Below are positions 9,209 through 18,320 of a stretch of 64,000 bases of DNA, in pieces. Both the position numbers and the translations under genes were made by a program. The number at the start of each line of letters is the position of its first letter. Position 1 is the stretch's first letter. The DNA comes from Brevibacillus invocatus (GTDB lineage Bacteria; Bacillota; Bacilli; Brevibacillales; Brevibacillaceae): positions 1-64,000 of the forward strand of contig NZ_RHHR01000002.1 in the NCBI RefSeq assembly GCF_003710915.1, read 5' to 3'. The notes beneath the pieces were generated by a model. It worked only from the letters and a program-made list of their open reading frames with translations. It ran no database searches and was not told the origin of the DNA.

Positions 9209-9946
9209 CTACTCACGCTCCCCCATCTGACGAAGCGCTTCATCCAAAGTAAAAGCATCTGTGTACAGGGCTTTGCCGACAATCGCGCCGGATACACCAT
9301 CAGCTGTATGAGCGAACAGAGCCAACAGGTCATCCAGCTTGCTGACACCGCCGGAAGCAATGACGGACTTGCCTGTTGCGACGGCCAATCCCGCGATTTC
9401 TTCAACATTGGGTCCTGTCATCGTTCCATCTCTAGCGATATCCGTGTAAATGAACGTCTCGGCACCGTACGAAACCAGCCTTTTTGCCAATTCTGTCGCC
9501 TGAACATCTGTCGTGGTCAGCCATCCGCGCGTCGCGACCAGACCGTTGCGGCAATCCAGGCCAATGGCGATCTTGTCTCCGTATGCCTGCAAGATCCGCT
9601 TGGTAAAAGGCTCATCCTCGATGGCTGCTGTCCCCACAATCACACGTGCCACACCGGCATCCAAATAGTCGGCAATCTGCTCCTCTGTGCGAATGCCCCC
9701 GCCGACCTGCACCGGAACGGAAACAGATTTGGCGATCTCCTTGATCAGTTCAGCATTGGCAGGCTTGCCTTCTTTGGCACCATCCAGATCGACCAGATGA
9801 ACCCAAGCTGCTCCTTGCTCTACCCAACGCTTCGCCATCTCCACTGGCGAATCCGCGTACACGGTTTCCTGCGCGTAGTCCCCCTGGAACAGTCGGACAC
9901 ATTTGCCCCCACGAATATCGATAGCTGGATAAATGATAAAACTCAC
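9209..9946 (-). CDS. hisA: Phosphoribosylformimino-AICAR ribonucleotide isomerase (ProFAR isomerase)
   Basis: A 245-residue (beta/alpha)8 barrel paralogous to HisF. It begins [20 protein letters not shown] with the catalytic Asp in AIDIRGG, and has VGGGIRT and [16 protein letters not shown] with the second catalytic Asp. It isomerises ProFAR to PRFAR. It overlaps the end of hisH by 4 bp and is followed by hisF after one base. Confidence 0.97.
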   Translation of the reverse strand: MSFIIYPAIDIRGGKCVRLFQGDYAQETVYADSPVEMAKRWVEQGAAWVHLVDLDGAKEGKPANAELIKEIAKSVSVPVQVGGGIRTEEQIADYLDAGVARVIVGTAAIEDEPFTKRILQAYGDKIAIGLDCRNGLVATRGWLTTTDVQATELAKRLVSYGAETFIYTDIARDGTMTGPNVEEIAGLAVATGKSVIASGGVSKLDDLLALFAHTADGVSGAIVGKALYTDAFTLDEALRQMGERE

Positions 9947-10566
9947 GCCAATACCCCCTCACACTGTACCGCGAAGTTACGCAACAGACGCATGCCTGTA
10001 TCTCCGCTTTTTTCTGGGTGGAACTGCATTCCGTACACGTTGCCTTGCCCTACGATCGCCGTGACATCCTGATTGTATTCTGTCGTCGCAAGCAAGGCTG
10101 CCCGATCCTTTACGCGTACATGATAGGAGTGGACAAAGTAAACATAGTCCCCGTCCGCCACGCCTTCCAGCAGCGGAAGATTGCTGTTCGTGCTGATCTT
10201 CAGCTGATTCCAGCCCATGTGCGGAACCTTGTAATCGCCTTGGAAGCGAACGACTTCGCCTCCCAGCAAGGAAAGCCCCTGATGCTCCCCGTGCTCTTCA
10301 CTTTTGTCAAACAAGAGCTGCATCCCCAGGCAAATACCCAAGATCGGACGGCCAGAAGCTACGTAATCCTGAATCCCCTGCTCCAAACCTAACTCCCTGA
10401 TGTTGGCGATGGCATCACCAAACGCCCCGACACCTGGTAGGATAAGTCCCGTATATTCTTGTAATCGCTCTGGCACCGAAACGAATTCGTAGGAATAACC
10501 CAACCGCTCCAGCGCCTTGCTCAGACTGTACAAATTCCCCATGCCGTAGTCGATGATGCCGATCAT
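9943..10566 (-). CDS. hisH: Imidazole glycerol phosphate synthase, glutaminase subunit
   Basis: A 207-residue class I glutamine amidotransferase. The nucleophile Cys lies in [10 protein letters not shown], and the His/Glu pair in MQFHPEKSG. It releases ammonia from glutamine and channels it to HisF. The start [14 protein letters not shown] is typical. It sits one base from hisB and overlaps hisA by 4 bp. Confidence 0.97.
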   Translation of the reverse strand: MIGIIDYGMGNLYSLSKALERLGYSYEFVSVPERLQEYTGLILPGVGAFGDAIANIRELGLEQGIQDYVASGRPILGICLGMQLLFDKSEEHGEHQGLSLLGGEVVRFQGDYKVPHMGWNQLKISTNSNLPLLEGVADGDYVYFVHSYHVRVKDRAALLATTEYNQDVTAIVGQGNVYGMQFHPEKSGDTGMRLLRNFAVQCEGVLA

Positions 10567-10567
10567 G

Positions 10568-11167
10568 CTACAAAACTCCTTTGGTAGACGGAACCCCTTT
10601 GACGCGGGGATCTATCATCGTCGCTTCGTCCAGTGCGCGCCCCAATGCCTTGAAGATCGCTTCAATCATGTGGTGTGTATTGTGGCCATAATGCAGGATG
10701 ACGTGCAGATTGATACGCGCCTCCAATGCAAACTTCCACAAAAATTCATGTACCAGCTCAGTAGGGAATTGTCCGACCATCGTCGTCTGGTAGTTCGCAC
10801 GGTACTCCAGATGTGGACGGTTGCTGATATCGATCACGACTTGTGCCAGAGCGTCATCCATTGGCACGAAGGCATTGCCGTATCGCTTGATTCCTTTTTT
10901 ATCACCGAGCGCTTCACGCACTGCATTGCCCAAGCATATGCCGATGTCTTCTACCGTGTGGTGGTAGTCGATCTCGATATCCCCTTTTGCCTTCACCTGG
11001 AGGTCAAAAAGTCCATGACGGGTAAAAGCGTCCAACATATGATCGAAGAAAGGCACGCCCGAATCCTGCTTGCTCTCTCCCGTGCCATCGATGCCAAAAG
11101 CCAGGTTGATTTGCGTCTCTTTCGTATTCCGTTCGATTTGGGCCACTCGCTTCTGCTGCTCACTCAT
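10568..11167 (-). CDS. hisB: Imidazoleglycerol-phosphate dehydratase
   Basis: A 199-residue monofunctional dehydratase with the paired metal-binding motifs FFDHMLDAF, DYHHTVEDIGI, ELVHEFLWKFA and HHMIEAIFKALGRAL. There is no histidinol-phosphatase domain, as normal in Bacilli. I prefer ATG 11167 (AGGAG about 10 bases upstream); a GTG two codons earlier (11173) is possible. Confidence 0.96.
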   Translation of the reverse strand: MSEQQKRVAQIERNTKETQINLAFGIDGTGESKQDSGVPFFDHMLDAFTRHGLFDLQVKAKGDIEIDYHHTVEDIGICLGNAVREALGDKKGIKRYGNAFVPMDDALAQVVIDISNRPHLEYRANYQTTMVGQFPTELVHEFLWKFALEARINLHVILHYGHNTHHMIEAIFKALGRALDEATMIDPRVKGVPSTKGVL

Positions 11168-11181
11168 CTGCACTCACACTC

Positions 11182-12462
11182 CTACTCTTCCCGCTTAAAG
11201 TCTCGAAGTCTTTCCGAAATCGCTCGACCATGTGCAGCCAGCCCCTCTTGCTCGGCAAGTGCCACGATCTTATGTCCGTTTGCAAGCAGGTCTTGCTTGC
11301 TGTAAGAAACGACGCTCGATTTTTTAATGAAGTCATCCACCGACAGCGGCGAGGAAAAACGCGCCGTGCCATTGGTCGGAATCACGTGGTTGGAACCCGC
11401 AAAATAATCGCCTACTGGCTCGGAGCTGTATGGTCCCAAGAAAATAGCGCCAGCGTTCTCCACTTTGCCGAGATGCTCAAATGGGTCCGCGATCATAATC
11501 TCCAAGTGCTCGGGCGCGATCGCGTTGATCACTGCAAAGCCTTCATCCAAATTCTCCACCAGTATAATGGCGCCGTGGTTTTGAATCGAAGCCTCCGCGA
11601 TGGACTTTCTCGGCAAATCCACCAATTGACGCTCGACTTCCAGGGCTACGGCATCCGCCAAAGCAGTTGAGGTCGTGACCAGCACCGCTGCCGACATCGG
11701 ATCATGCTCTGCTTGCGACAACAGATCCGCTGCCACATAACGGGGATTGGCTGTATCGTCTGCCAGAACAGCGATCTCGCTTGGGCCTGCCACCATATCA
11801 ATGCTGACCAGTCCAAACACTTCCCTTTTTGCCAAAGCGACAAAAATATTGCCAGGACCGACAATCTTGTCTACCGCCTTGATCTGTTCGGTACCGTAAG
11901 TAAGGGCTGCGATAGCCTGCGCTCCGCCCACCTTGTAAATATCCGTCACTCCCGCGATCTGGGCCGCGACGAGAATCGCCGGATTTACTTTTCCATCGGC
12001 TCCAGGCGGTGTCGTGATGACCACCTCAGGCACACCCGCAATTTTTGCCGGGATCGCGTTCATCAGGACGCTCGAAGGGTAGGCAGCTGTTCCACCTGGC
12101 ACGTACAAGCCTGCTCTTTTTAATGGACGTATGATCTGACCCAGGATAGTTCCGCTCTCTTTGGTAGAAAACCAGGACTGGCGAACCTGCCGCTCGTGAA
12201 AATCCCGAATGTTGGCTGCTGCTTCTACCAAGGCCTGCTTGACTTCAGGTGAAACAAGCGCGCTCGCCTCCGCGAACTCCGCTTCACTGACACGGAAATC
12301 CTGTAAGGCTACCCGGTCAAATCGTTCCGTATACTCGCGAAGCGCTGCGTCTCCCCGCTCTTTGACATCCGCAAGAATGGCTTTGACTGCATCCTGCTGT
12401 TCTTTTGTTCCCGAATCAACGGATCGTTTGGCCTGATACTGATTGGCTGGAATTACTCTCAT
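11182..12462 (-). CDS. hisD: Histidinol dehydrogenase
   Basis: A 426-residue enzyme for the last two oxidations to histidine. Visible hallmarks are GLYVPGGTAAYPSSVLMNAIP, KVGGAQAIAALTYGTE, DMVAGPSEIAVLAD, LLSQAEHDP and the zinc-site region APEHLEI. I chose ATG 12462 because GAGAGGTGAG lies at the right distance; the frame could extend four codons to a GTG. It follows hisG by 27 bp. Confidence 0.97.
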   Translation of the reverse strand: MRVIPANQYQAKRSVDSGTKEQQDAVKAILADVKERGDAALREYTERFDRVALQDFRVSEAEFAEASALVSPEVKQALVEAAANIRDFHERQVRQSWFSTKESGTILGQIIRPLKRAGLYVPGGTAAYPSSVLMNAIPAKIAGVPEVVITTPPGADGKVNPAILVAAQIAGVTDIYKVGGAQAIAALTYGTEQIKAVDKIVGPGNIFVALAKREVFGLVSIDMVAGPSEIAVLADDTANPRYVAADLLSQAEHDPMSAAVLVTTSTALADAVALEVERQLVDLPRKSIAEASIQNHGAIILVENLDEGFAVINAIAPEHLEIMIADPFEHLGKVENAGAIFLGPYSSEPVGDYFAGSNHVIPTNGTARFSSPLSVDDFIKKSSVVSYSKQDLLANGHKIVALAEQEGLAAHGRAISERLRDFKREE

Positions 12463-12489
12463 CTTGTCTCTCACCTCTCCACAGACTCT

Positions 12490-13137
12490 CTATTTTGAAC
12501 TCGGAATGACTTCCAGAAACTTTTGGGCAATATCGTCTACCGCTTCGCTCTTCATCCGATAACTCGCTCGGTTGGCGATCAGTCGGGTTGTAATCTCACA
12601 AATATGCTCCAGCTCGACCAGTCCGTTTTCCTTGAGCGTACGTCCAGTCGAAACAATATCTACAATGCGATCCGCCAGTCCGATCATCGGTGCCAACTCC
12701 ACTGAGCCATTCAGCTTGATGACCTCTACCTGCTGGCCCTGCTCGCGAAAATAGCGGGAAGCGATCTTCGGGTATTTAGTGGCGACTCGTGGCGCATCTG
12801 TTTGCTTCCAGTCGGGCATGCCTGCTACCATCATCCGGCAGTAGCCAATTTGCAGATCCAGAAGCTCATACACATCACGTTCTTCTTCCAGGAGCACATC
12901 CTTGCCCACGACGCCAACATCGGCTACGCCATATTCCACATAGGTGGGCACATCCGTCGGTTTCGCCAGGATAAATTCCAATTGCGCATTTTCGACAGGA
13001 ATGACCAGCTTGCGTGAATCCTGCAGCTCTGCGGTCACCTGCAAGCCAGCCTGTTGCAGAAAGTGAACGGCTTCCTCGAAGATTCGCCCTTTCGGCATGG
13101 CGATCGTCAGTTTTTGTGAGCGATCAGAAAAAACCAT
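12490..13137 (-). CDS. hisG: ATP phosphoribosyltransferase, short (HisZ-dependent) form
   Basis: A 215-residue short-form catalytic subunit for the first committed step (ATP + PRPP). It has [15 protein letters not shown] at the N-terminus and the PRPP loop [14 protein letters not shown]. It lacks the C-terminal regulatory domain of long HisG, so feedback control depends on HisZ, encoded just upstream. The ATG follows the hisZ stop by 3 bp with AGGAGGAG upstream. Confidence 0.97.
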   Translation of the reverse strand: MVFSDRSQKLTIAMPKGRIFEEAVHFLQQAGLQVTAELQDSRKLVIPVENAQLEFILAKPTDVPTYVEYGVADVGVVGKDVLLEEERDVYELLDLQIGYCRMMVAGMPDWKQTDAPRVATKYPKIASRYFREQGQQVEVIKLNGSVELAPMIGLADRIVDIVSTGRTLKENGLVELEHICEITTRLIANRASYRMKSEAVDDIAQKFLEVIPSSK

Positions 13138-13140
13138 CTC

Positions 13141-14316
13141 CTACTCCTCCTGTTTCGTCAAACAGATTACTTTGGCGTAACCCGCTTTTTCACTGTCGCT
13201 TAATTCATCTTCATTCCCGATCAATCGAGTCACCACGATCAGTCCATCTTCACGAAGCAATTGCGCTTCTGCCAACGCCTCTCTCCGACGTTCGACGGTG
13301 TAGCAAAGCAGAACCCGGGTTGTCGGTTGTCCTTTCATCGCCGGTGTTACTTGGAGCAAACGATCCATTTTGATCGCAAAACCAGTAGCAGGTGCTGGTC
13401 GTCCAAACTGCGCCAGCAAATGATCGTAGCGCCCCCCGCCTAACAATGGTGATCCGAGGTCTGCAGCATACCCCTCAAAGACAACGCCTGTGTAGTAATT
13501 CAGATTGCTGATCAGATTAAAGTCGAGCAAAAGATCCTCTGTCACGCCATACGCCTCCAGAGCATCCCACAGCGAAGCAATCGTCTCCACCGCCCGTCTA
13601 GCCTTGCCGTTCACGGTCAGCTCCCGTGCCTCTGCGATTTTCCCCTTATCCCCGCGAAGTCTGAGCAAGGCCTCCAATCTGTTTCTGGCATCGTCACTCA
13701 TGTCCAGTGTAGCCAACAACTGACGATATCCTACAAAGTCGCGCTCGTACAGGAAGTTGCGGAATTGGCTGCGAAGCTCTTCATCCGCGATCTCTTCCTC
13801 CAGCAAGCCGTCGACAAAGTCAACATGACCGATCGCGATTCGGAACGTCTCCACTCCTGCTGCTCTCAGGCAAAACACTGCCAGAGCAATCGCTTCGGCA
13901 TCCGCATCCTCTGAAGCGTCCCCGATCAGCTCGATACCCGTTTGAAAAAATTCTGCGTTGCGTCCCGCTTCTTTTTCCTGGGCACGAAATACGTTTGCTT
14001 GGTAAAACAGCCGAATCGGCAGCGGAACATCCTTATATAAAGAAGAAACCACACGGGCGATAGGCGTTGTCATGTCCGGACGCAACACAACCGTATGCCC
14101 CTGTTTATCCAAAAGGCGGAACATCCGGTCCGTCAAAGTCGCACTGGCCGCTCCTACCGTGTCGTAATATTCCAAGGAGGGTGTAGAGATCTCTTCATAC
14201 CCCCAACGATCAATGCAATGTCGAAGCGCACGCTCCAAATGCCGCTGCTTGGCCAGTGAATCTGGTAGTATATCCCGCATGCCCAACGGCTTTTCAAATC
14301 CCAACGGCTTTGCCAT
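13141..14316 (-). CDS. hisZ: ATP phosphoribosyltransferase regulatory subunit
   Basis: A 391-residue histidyl-tRNA-synthetase paralogue. It keeps class II synthetase-like stretches (PLGMRDILPDS, VLRPDMTTPIARVVSS, YYTGVVFEGYAADLG, LGGGRYDHLLAQFG) but lacks the tRNA-anticodon domain, so it serves as the histidine-sensing partner of short HisG. ATG 14316 has AGGAGGG 8 bases upstream; an ATG at 14322 is too close to that site. It is the first gene of the his operon, behind the promoter at 14384-14412. Confidence 0.95.
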   Translation of the reverse strand: MAKPLGFEKPLGMRDILPDSLAKQRHLERALRHCIDRWGYEEISTPSLEYYDTVGAASATLTDRMFRLLDKQGHTVVLRPDMTTPIARVVSSLYKDVPLPIRLFYQANVFRAQEKEAGRNAEFFQTGIELIGDASEDADAEAIALAVFCLRAAGVETFRIAIGHVDFVDGLLEEEIADEELRSQFRNFLYERDFVGYRQLLATLDMSDDARNRLEALLRLRGDKGKIAEARELTVNGKARRAVETIASLWDALEAYGVTEDLLLDFNLISNLNYYTGVVFEGYAADLGSPLLGGGRYDHLLAQFGRPAPATGFAIKMDRLLQVTPAMKGQPTTRVLLCYTVERRREALAEAQLLREDGLIVVTRLIGNEDELSDSEKAGYAKVICLTKQEE

Positions 14317-14371
14317 CGTCATTCCCTCCTGCGCCTTATGCTTTACTCTGCTAATATGGTAGCAAGTTAAA

Positions 14372-14393
14372 GTGATATGAAGAAGAGTATCAC
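14372..14393. promoter_or_regulatory. Inverted repeat overlapping the his promoter (candidate operator)
   Basis: GTGATA and TATCAC form a 6-bp inverted repeat with a 10-bp centre, 22 bp in all, and cover the -10 of the his promoter. The position suggests a repressor site. No regulator can be assigned from sequence alone, and a 6-bp dyad can arise by chance. Confidence 0.4.
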
Positions 14394-14412
14394 GGAATCT
14401 TGAACTGGTCAA
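14384..14412 (-). promoter_or_regulatory. Sigma-A promoter of the his operon
   Basis: Minus-strand TTGACC (14407-14412) and TACTCT (14384-14389) with 17-bp spacing, about 70 bp upstream of hisZ and downstream of the acyltransferase terminator. Confidence 0.75.
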
Positions 14413-14421
14413 CCGCGATGC

Positions 14422-14478
14422 GAATAGTCAGAAAACAAAAAGGTGCCGCTTTTTCCTTTGCTGGCACCCTGACTATTC
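14422..14478 (-). terminator. Terminator of the hprK-acyltransferase unit, with an extra outer stem
   Basis: The core hairpin GGTGCC / GGCACC (14442-14468) is followed on the minus strand by TTTTTGTTTT, a classic intrinsic terminator 24 bp past the acyltransferase stop. In addition GAATAGTCAG on both flanks (14422-14431 and 14469-14478) can pair around the T run, giving a second 10-bp stem. Confidence 0.88.
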
Positions 14479-14492
14479 ATTTTGTCTTTCGA

Positions 14493-14981
14493 TTAAACGT
14501 TTCCTTCGCGTATGACCTGCATCGGATTCCCACCGACAAAAGTCCCCGGCGCTACATCCTTATATACGACGGAGCCTGCAGCTACAATCGCCCCATCCCC
14601 AATCGTCACACCCGGGAGGATCGTCGTGTTCGCCCCGATCAGCACACCGTCACCAATCCTTACTTCCCCCAGACGGTATTCCTCGACAAGGTATTCATGA
14701 GCAAGAATCGTTGTATTGTAGCCGATCACGCAGTTCCGTCCAATCTTGATCATCTCGGGAAACATGACATCCATCATCACCATAAGGGCTACGGCACTCT
14801 GTTCCCCTACCTCCATCCGCAGAAAGGTACGGTACAGCCAATTTTTCAAGGATAAAAAAGGGGTGTACCTCGCCAGCTGGATGACAATGAAGTTTTTCAT
14901 GACCTTCCAAAAGCTCACTGTCTTGTACATTTGCCATAACGGATTGGCTCCGTGAACGGGATAACGTGTGGTGTTTCTCAT
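14493..14981 (-). CDS. yvoF: Hexapeptide-repeat acyltransferase (YvoF-like)
   Basis: A 162-residue protein with left-handed beta-helix hexapeptide repeats (VRIGDGVLIGANTTILPGVT followed by IGDGAIVAAGSVV), the signature of O- or N-acyltransferases using acetyl-CoA or a similar donor. B. subtilis has yvoF in the same place, between the hprK cluster and hisZ, so orthology is likely. The acceptor is unknown. Genes found between hprK and yvoF in B. subtilis (lgt and others) are not here. Confidence 0.85.
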   Translation of the reverse strand: MRNTTRYPVHGANPLWQMYKTVSFWKVMKNFIVIQLARYTPFLSLKNWLYRTFLRMEVGEQSAVALMVMMDVMFPEMIKIGRNCVIGYNTTILAHEYLVEEYRLGEVRIGDGVLIGANTTILPGVTIGDGAIVAAGSVVYKDVAPGTFVGGNPMQVIREGNV

Positions 14982-15007
14982 TTTTTGCCTGTCCCCTTCT
15001 TCCCATA

Positions 15008-15943
15008 TTAAAGATCGGCTTCCGCATCCTCCAGAATGGCATCGGATTGTTTGCGCGAGAAGTGAACAGCCGCGTTGTAGCCCATCCGTTTCAGACGGAA
15101 GTTCATCGCCGCAACCTCAATAATGACAGCGAGGTTTCGGCCGGGACGTACAGGCACTGTAATGATCGGAATTTCCATATCCATGATCTTGACTGTTTCC
15201 TCATCCAATCCCAGACGCTCGTACATCTTTTGCGGTTCCCACAGCTCCAGCTGCACAACCATTTCAATGTTTTTCACATTGCGGACAGCGCCTGCTCCAA
15301 ACATCGTCATCACGTTAATGATGCCCACACCGCGAATTTCCAGCAAATGCTGAATGAGTTCGGGAGCGCTGCCGCTTAGCTGTCCGCCTTGGGTCTGGCG
15401 AATTTCTACCGCATCGTCCGCTACCAGACGATGTCCTCTTTTGACCAGCTCCAAGGCTGCTTCACTTTTTCCGATTCCGCTAGAGCCCATGATCAAGACA
15501 CCTACGCCGTAGATATCGGTCAATACCCCGTGAATCGTCGTCGTCGGAGCCAATCGATTCTCGAGAAAGTTCGTGACTTTGCCTACTAGCGTAGTCGTTG
15601 CCAGCGGGGATTGGAGAACCGGTACTTGATGTTTATTTGAAACTTCAATCATTTCCTCCGGCACTGGAAGATTGCGTGTTACACAAAAACACGGCGTCTG
15701 TCCCTGCATGAGAAAGTTCATTCTTTCCAGTCGCTCTTCTCTGGACAGCGTCTGATAAAAGGTTACTTCGGTCAGACCAAAGAGTTGTATCCGTTCTTCC
15801 GCATAATAGGAATAATAGCCTGCCAATTGCAACCCAGGTCTACTCATATCCGTCACTGTAATTTCGCGTCCCAAACCTTCTTCGCCGCTCAAAATATTCA
15901 TGTTAAAATGATGGGCAAGATGACCAACATTTGTCTTTCGCAT
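15008..15943 (-). CDS. hprK: HPr kinase/phosphorylase
   Basis: A 311-residue bifunctional sensor of carbon catabolite control, which phosphorylates and dephosphorylates HPr (and Crh) on Ser46. The N-terminal domain is about 1-130. The catalytic domain has the P-loop GSSGIGKSE (about 154-162), then VADDAVEI and the family signature region [27 protein letters not shown] 15943 has GGGGG upstream. A promoter-like site lies at 15989-16018. Confidence 0.97.
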   Translation of the reverse strand: MRKTNVGHLAHHFNMNILSGEEGLGREITVTDMSRPGLQLAGYYSYYAEERIQLFGLTEVTFYQTLSREERLERMNFLMQGQTPCFCVTRNLPVPEEMIEVSNKHQVPVLQSPLATTTLVGKVTNFLENRLAPTTTIHGVLTDIYGVGVLIMGSSGIGKSEAALELVKRGHRLVADDAVEIRQTQGGQLSGSAPELIQHLLEIRGVGIINVMTMFGAGAVRNVKNIEMVVQLELWEPQKMYERLGLDEETVKIMDMEIPIITVPVRPGRNLAVIIEVAAMNFRLKRMGYNAAVHFSRKQSDAILEDAEADL

Positions 15944-15988
15944 ATGGCGTCCCCCTTACATGGGTTAATCTCCCCAATGTCCATCCTT

Positions 15989-16018
15989 ATTGTATCGAAA
16001 GGAGTGTAGGCGAGACAA
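15989..16018 (-). promoter_or_regulatory. Candidate sigma-A promoter of hprK
   Basis: Minus-strand TTGTCT (16013-16018) and TACAAT (15989-15994) with 18-bp spacing, 46 bp upstream of the hprK start. Confidence 0.55.
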
Positions 16019-16146
16019 CCGTTCTCCTTTCTTTCTTCCTGCAACACATTGTTGTATCATTTACATTTTTCTTCTTATTTCATAAGATAGAACTGTTGTA
16101 TATACATCAGTCTCGGTAAAAATTTGAACTGAAAGGAGGCATCACC

Positions 16147-17511
16147 TTGGATTTTTTACTACGTTTCGTTTTTGTGGACGTACCTGAAGCCTTCTTGCTG
16201 CTAACCATTGGATTGGCCATGTTCAATCGTTCCGTATTCGAAAAAAAGAAGCAAGCTTTGCTTTTCTCCATTTTATCGGGTGGCTTTGGTGAGTTTTTAG
16301 GCTATTATGAAATTTCCTATCAACCCAAAGTACTAACCATGTTTCTGAGTACCACCTTGATTTTCTATCTCCTGTACAAGCCGGGTCTTCTCAAATCAGT
16401 ATTTATGTCTACTGCCGCCATGGGTTCCTTAATCATGGCAGAGTTCATCTTGCTAGTGATTTACAATAGTCAGCATCTTTACTGGATGGATATCCTCTCC
16501 ACGGACGCGCTAATGACATTCATACGGATTCTTTATTTGAGCATTTTGTTGATTTTTGCTGTGATCCTGCGAGTCATGAAATTCGATATCCGTCGAGTGT
16601 TTCCACGGAATCGCTACAACCGTTATCTGTTTTTATTGATACTGGTAGGAAGTATTGAGTTCCTATTGATCCTTTTTATGAATACCTCCTTTTTTCTAAG
16701 GAACAACAATTCGGTGCTGGGACAGGTTTACACGCCACAGTTCCAGTTGATCTTTCAACTTCTCATCTTGGCCTTATTTATTCTCATTGTGTTCTTATTC
16801 CGAATCTACCTCACGTTGACCATTCATAGAGTCGAAGAAGAGACTGGCACGCCATACCTGAACAGCATTCATGACATGCTGACGGCCATCCGCTCGTTCA
16901 AGCATGATTCCATGAATCATTACACCGCCATTAATGGTTTTCTAAAAAAAGGGTTGTACGATCTGGCCAAGGAATATGTAGAACAACTACTACATGAGAT
17001 TGTAGTCACTGAAAAGACTGTAGATTCGAGCGCTCATATACTGGAAGGCATCAAGAATCCGGCTGTTTCTTCCCTGCTCCAATCCAAAATGGCGCTTTGT
17101 CTGGCAGAGCGCATCCACTTGACCATGAACATCACGACAAGCAACCAGTTTACCCATATTAAAACCTACGATTTGATCAAGGTATTGGGAAATCTTATGG
17201 ATAATGCGATACGAGCCACATCCTACGAGCTTGAGGAGAATCGCTACATACGCCTGGACTGGGGACAATCAGAGCGCGAACTCTTTCTCACGATTGAAAA
17301 TAGCGGTCCTGGGATTCCAAAGGATAAGCTGAATGAAGTCTTTTCTATCGGTTATACCACCAAGAAAAATGGAGAAGGCGGCCTTGGTCTCACGATCGTC
17401 AAGTCCGTAACCGAGCGCTATGGGGGCAATGTAGACGTCTTCTCTGAAAATGGCATCACTCGCTTCCATGTTTCTTTCAATAACCGACAGATTGCGAAAG
17501 GAGGGATTTGA
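16147..17511 (+). CDS. AgrC-type sensor histidine kinase (GHKL family)
   Basis: A 454-residue protein. Residues about 1-220 form six or seven membrane helices without a recognisable soluble sensor, as in peptide-pheromone receptors of the AgrC/HPK10 group. The phospho-His is in SFKHDSMNHY (about 253). The GHKL ATPase has the N box LGNLMDNAIRA, GPGIPKDKL and GEGGLGLTIVKSV. The start is TTG 16147 with GAAAGGAGG 7 bases upstream. It is followed after one base by AgrB and then AgrD, so it is the probable receptor of the processed peptide. No AgrA-type regulator is encoded nearby, so its output partner must be elsewhere. Confidence 0.9.
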   Translation: MDFLLRFVFVDVPEAFLLLTIGLAMFNRSVFEKKKQALLFSILSGGFGEFLGYYEISYQPKVLTMFLSTTLIFYLLYKPGLLKSVFMSTAAMGSLIMAEFILLVIYNSQHLYWMDILSTDALMTFIRILYLSILLIFAVILRVMKFDIRRVFPRNRYNRYLFLLILVGSIEFLLILFMNTSFFLRNNNSVLGQVYTPQFQLIFQLLILALFILIVFLFRIYLTLTIHRVEEETGTPYLNSIHDMLTAIRSFKHDSMNHYTAINGFLKKGLYDLAKEYVEQLLHEIVVTEKTVDSSAHILEGIKNPAVSSLLQSKMALCLAERIHLTMNITTSNQFTHIKTYDLIKVLGNLMDNAIRATSYELEENRYIRLDWGQSERELFLTIENSGPGIPKDKLNEVFSIGYTTKKNGEGGLGLTIVKSVTERYGGNVDVFSENGITRFHVSFNNRQIAKGGI

Positions 17512-17512
17512 C

Positions 17513-18130
17513 ATGACATGGTCAGAAAAGATATCACTGCACTTGGCGAAGCAGATCAAGACAGAGGACTCACCCTACTCCATTGGTCAGCTGGCTCACG
17601 GAATTGAAATCTTCCTGCTCAATATCATCAATGGGATCGCTCTTCTCGTCGTATCGGCCCTGCTTCACATCGTCCTGGAAGTCGCCCTCGTTTCATTCCT
17701 GTTTTTTCTGTATCGCATCATTACAGGAGGCGTACATTTACGAAATCCTTGGAGATGTTCGTTTGCCACCCTCTTATTGATGAACACCGGCGGATTTACG
17801 CTGAAGCATCTGCCGGCGATCCCTTCTCCCTACATCTATCTGCTTATCCTAGTAACACTAGGCCTTGCATTCACGATCAACTACCGATACGCACCCGCCA
17901 AGCACACCTATGCTCCTGATCATCCAGAAGTTCAAAAGAAAACTAGAATCATCGCACTATTTTTAATTGGAGGTAGTTGTGTCTTGTCTCTCATTTTGGT
18001 AGAATATGCTTATATTCTAATACTTGCCAACATCATTGCCGTATTGACACAATCCGCTCTTCTGTTACCGGGTTCTTTTCTACTAGTTTCCCGCTTGGAA
18101 AATTTTCTTGAGAGGGTGGTTGAAAAATGA
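17513..18130 (+). CDS. agrB: AgrB-family peptide-processing membrane endopeptidase
   Basis: A 205-residue membrane protein with about six helices. The catalytic pair of the AgrB cysteine protease is intact: His75 and Cys82 in RIITGGVHLRNPWRC, seven residues apart as in S. aureus AgrB (His77/Cys84). AgrB cuts the C-terminal tail from AgrD and normally closes the peptide ring. ATG 17513 follows the kinase stop by one base, with AAAGGAGG upstream. Its stop overlaps the start of the small AgrD ORF (ATGA). Confidence 0.92.
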   Translation: MTWSEKISLHLAKQIKTEDSPYSIGQLAHGIEIFLLNIINGIALLVVSALLHIVLEVALVSFLFFLYRIITGGVHLRNPWRCSFATLLLMNTGGFTLKHLPAIPSPYIYLLILVTLGLAFTINYRYAPAKHTYAPDHPEVQKKTRIIALFLIGGSCVLSLILVEYAYILILANIIAVLTQSALLLPGSFLLVSRLENFLERVVEK

Positions 18131-18273
18131 AAAAGTTACAAGCTCTGTCTAATCGTTTCTTTGGTCGTATTTCTTCTATGAATCTGGCTGGTATTCTCAA
18201 GTTTGGTCTCATTTACGAACCCATTCCACCTCAACAACGTGATCAACAGCTGGCGCAAGAAACAAAAAAATGA
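18127..18273 (+). CDS. agrD: AgrD-like autoinducer precursor peptide lacking Cys
   Basis: A 48-residue ORF overlapping agrB by 4 bp. Layout fits AgrD: basic amphipathic N-terminal leader (MKKLQALSNRFFGRISSMN), a hydrophobic core (LAGILKFGLIY, residues 20-30), then a polar Pro-rich tail (EPIPPQQRDQQ) like the tail AgrB removes. There is no Cys anywhere, and no Ser or Thr between residues 18 and 45, so the usual thiolactone or lactone ring cannot form in the core; Lys25 is the only amine there. Identification rests on position, overlap with agrB, length and layout. The mature peptide is unknown. Confidence 0.78.
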   Translation: MKKLQALSNRFFGRISSMNLAGILKFGLIYEPIPPQQRDQQLAQETKK

Positions 18274-18276
18274 ATC

Positions 18277-18320
18277 AAAGCCCGCGCATTCTCCGCAAGA
18301 GCGATGCACGGGCTTTTTTT
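18277..18320. terminator. Bidirectional terminator between agrD and the yvlD-like gene
   Basis: The stem AGCCCGCGCAT / ATGCACGGGCT has one mismatch. T runs follow on both strands. It starts 4 bp after agrD and touches the stop codon of the convergent gene. Confidence 0.88.

Noticed and set aside
8609-10072. A 487-codon open frame on the plus strand across hisF, hisA and hisH
   Set aside because: It lies antisense to three clear his genes, has no ribosome site or family motif, and its composition is that of a reverse-complement shadow of GC-rich coding DNA.
14317-14421. T-box leader in front of the his operon
   Set aside because: The distance from promoter to hisZ is only about 65 nt, and there is no T-box sequence (TGGNACC) or antiterminator.
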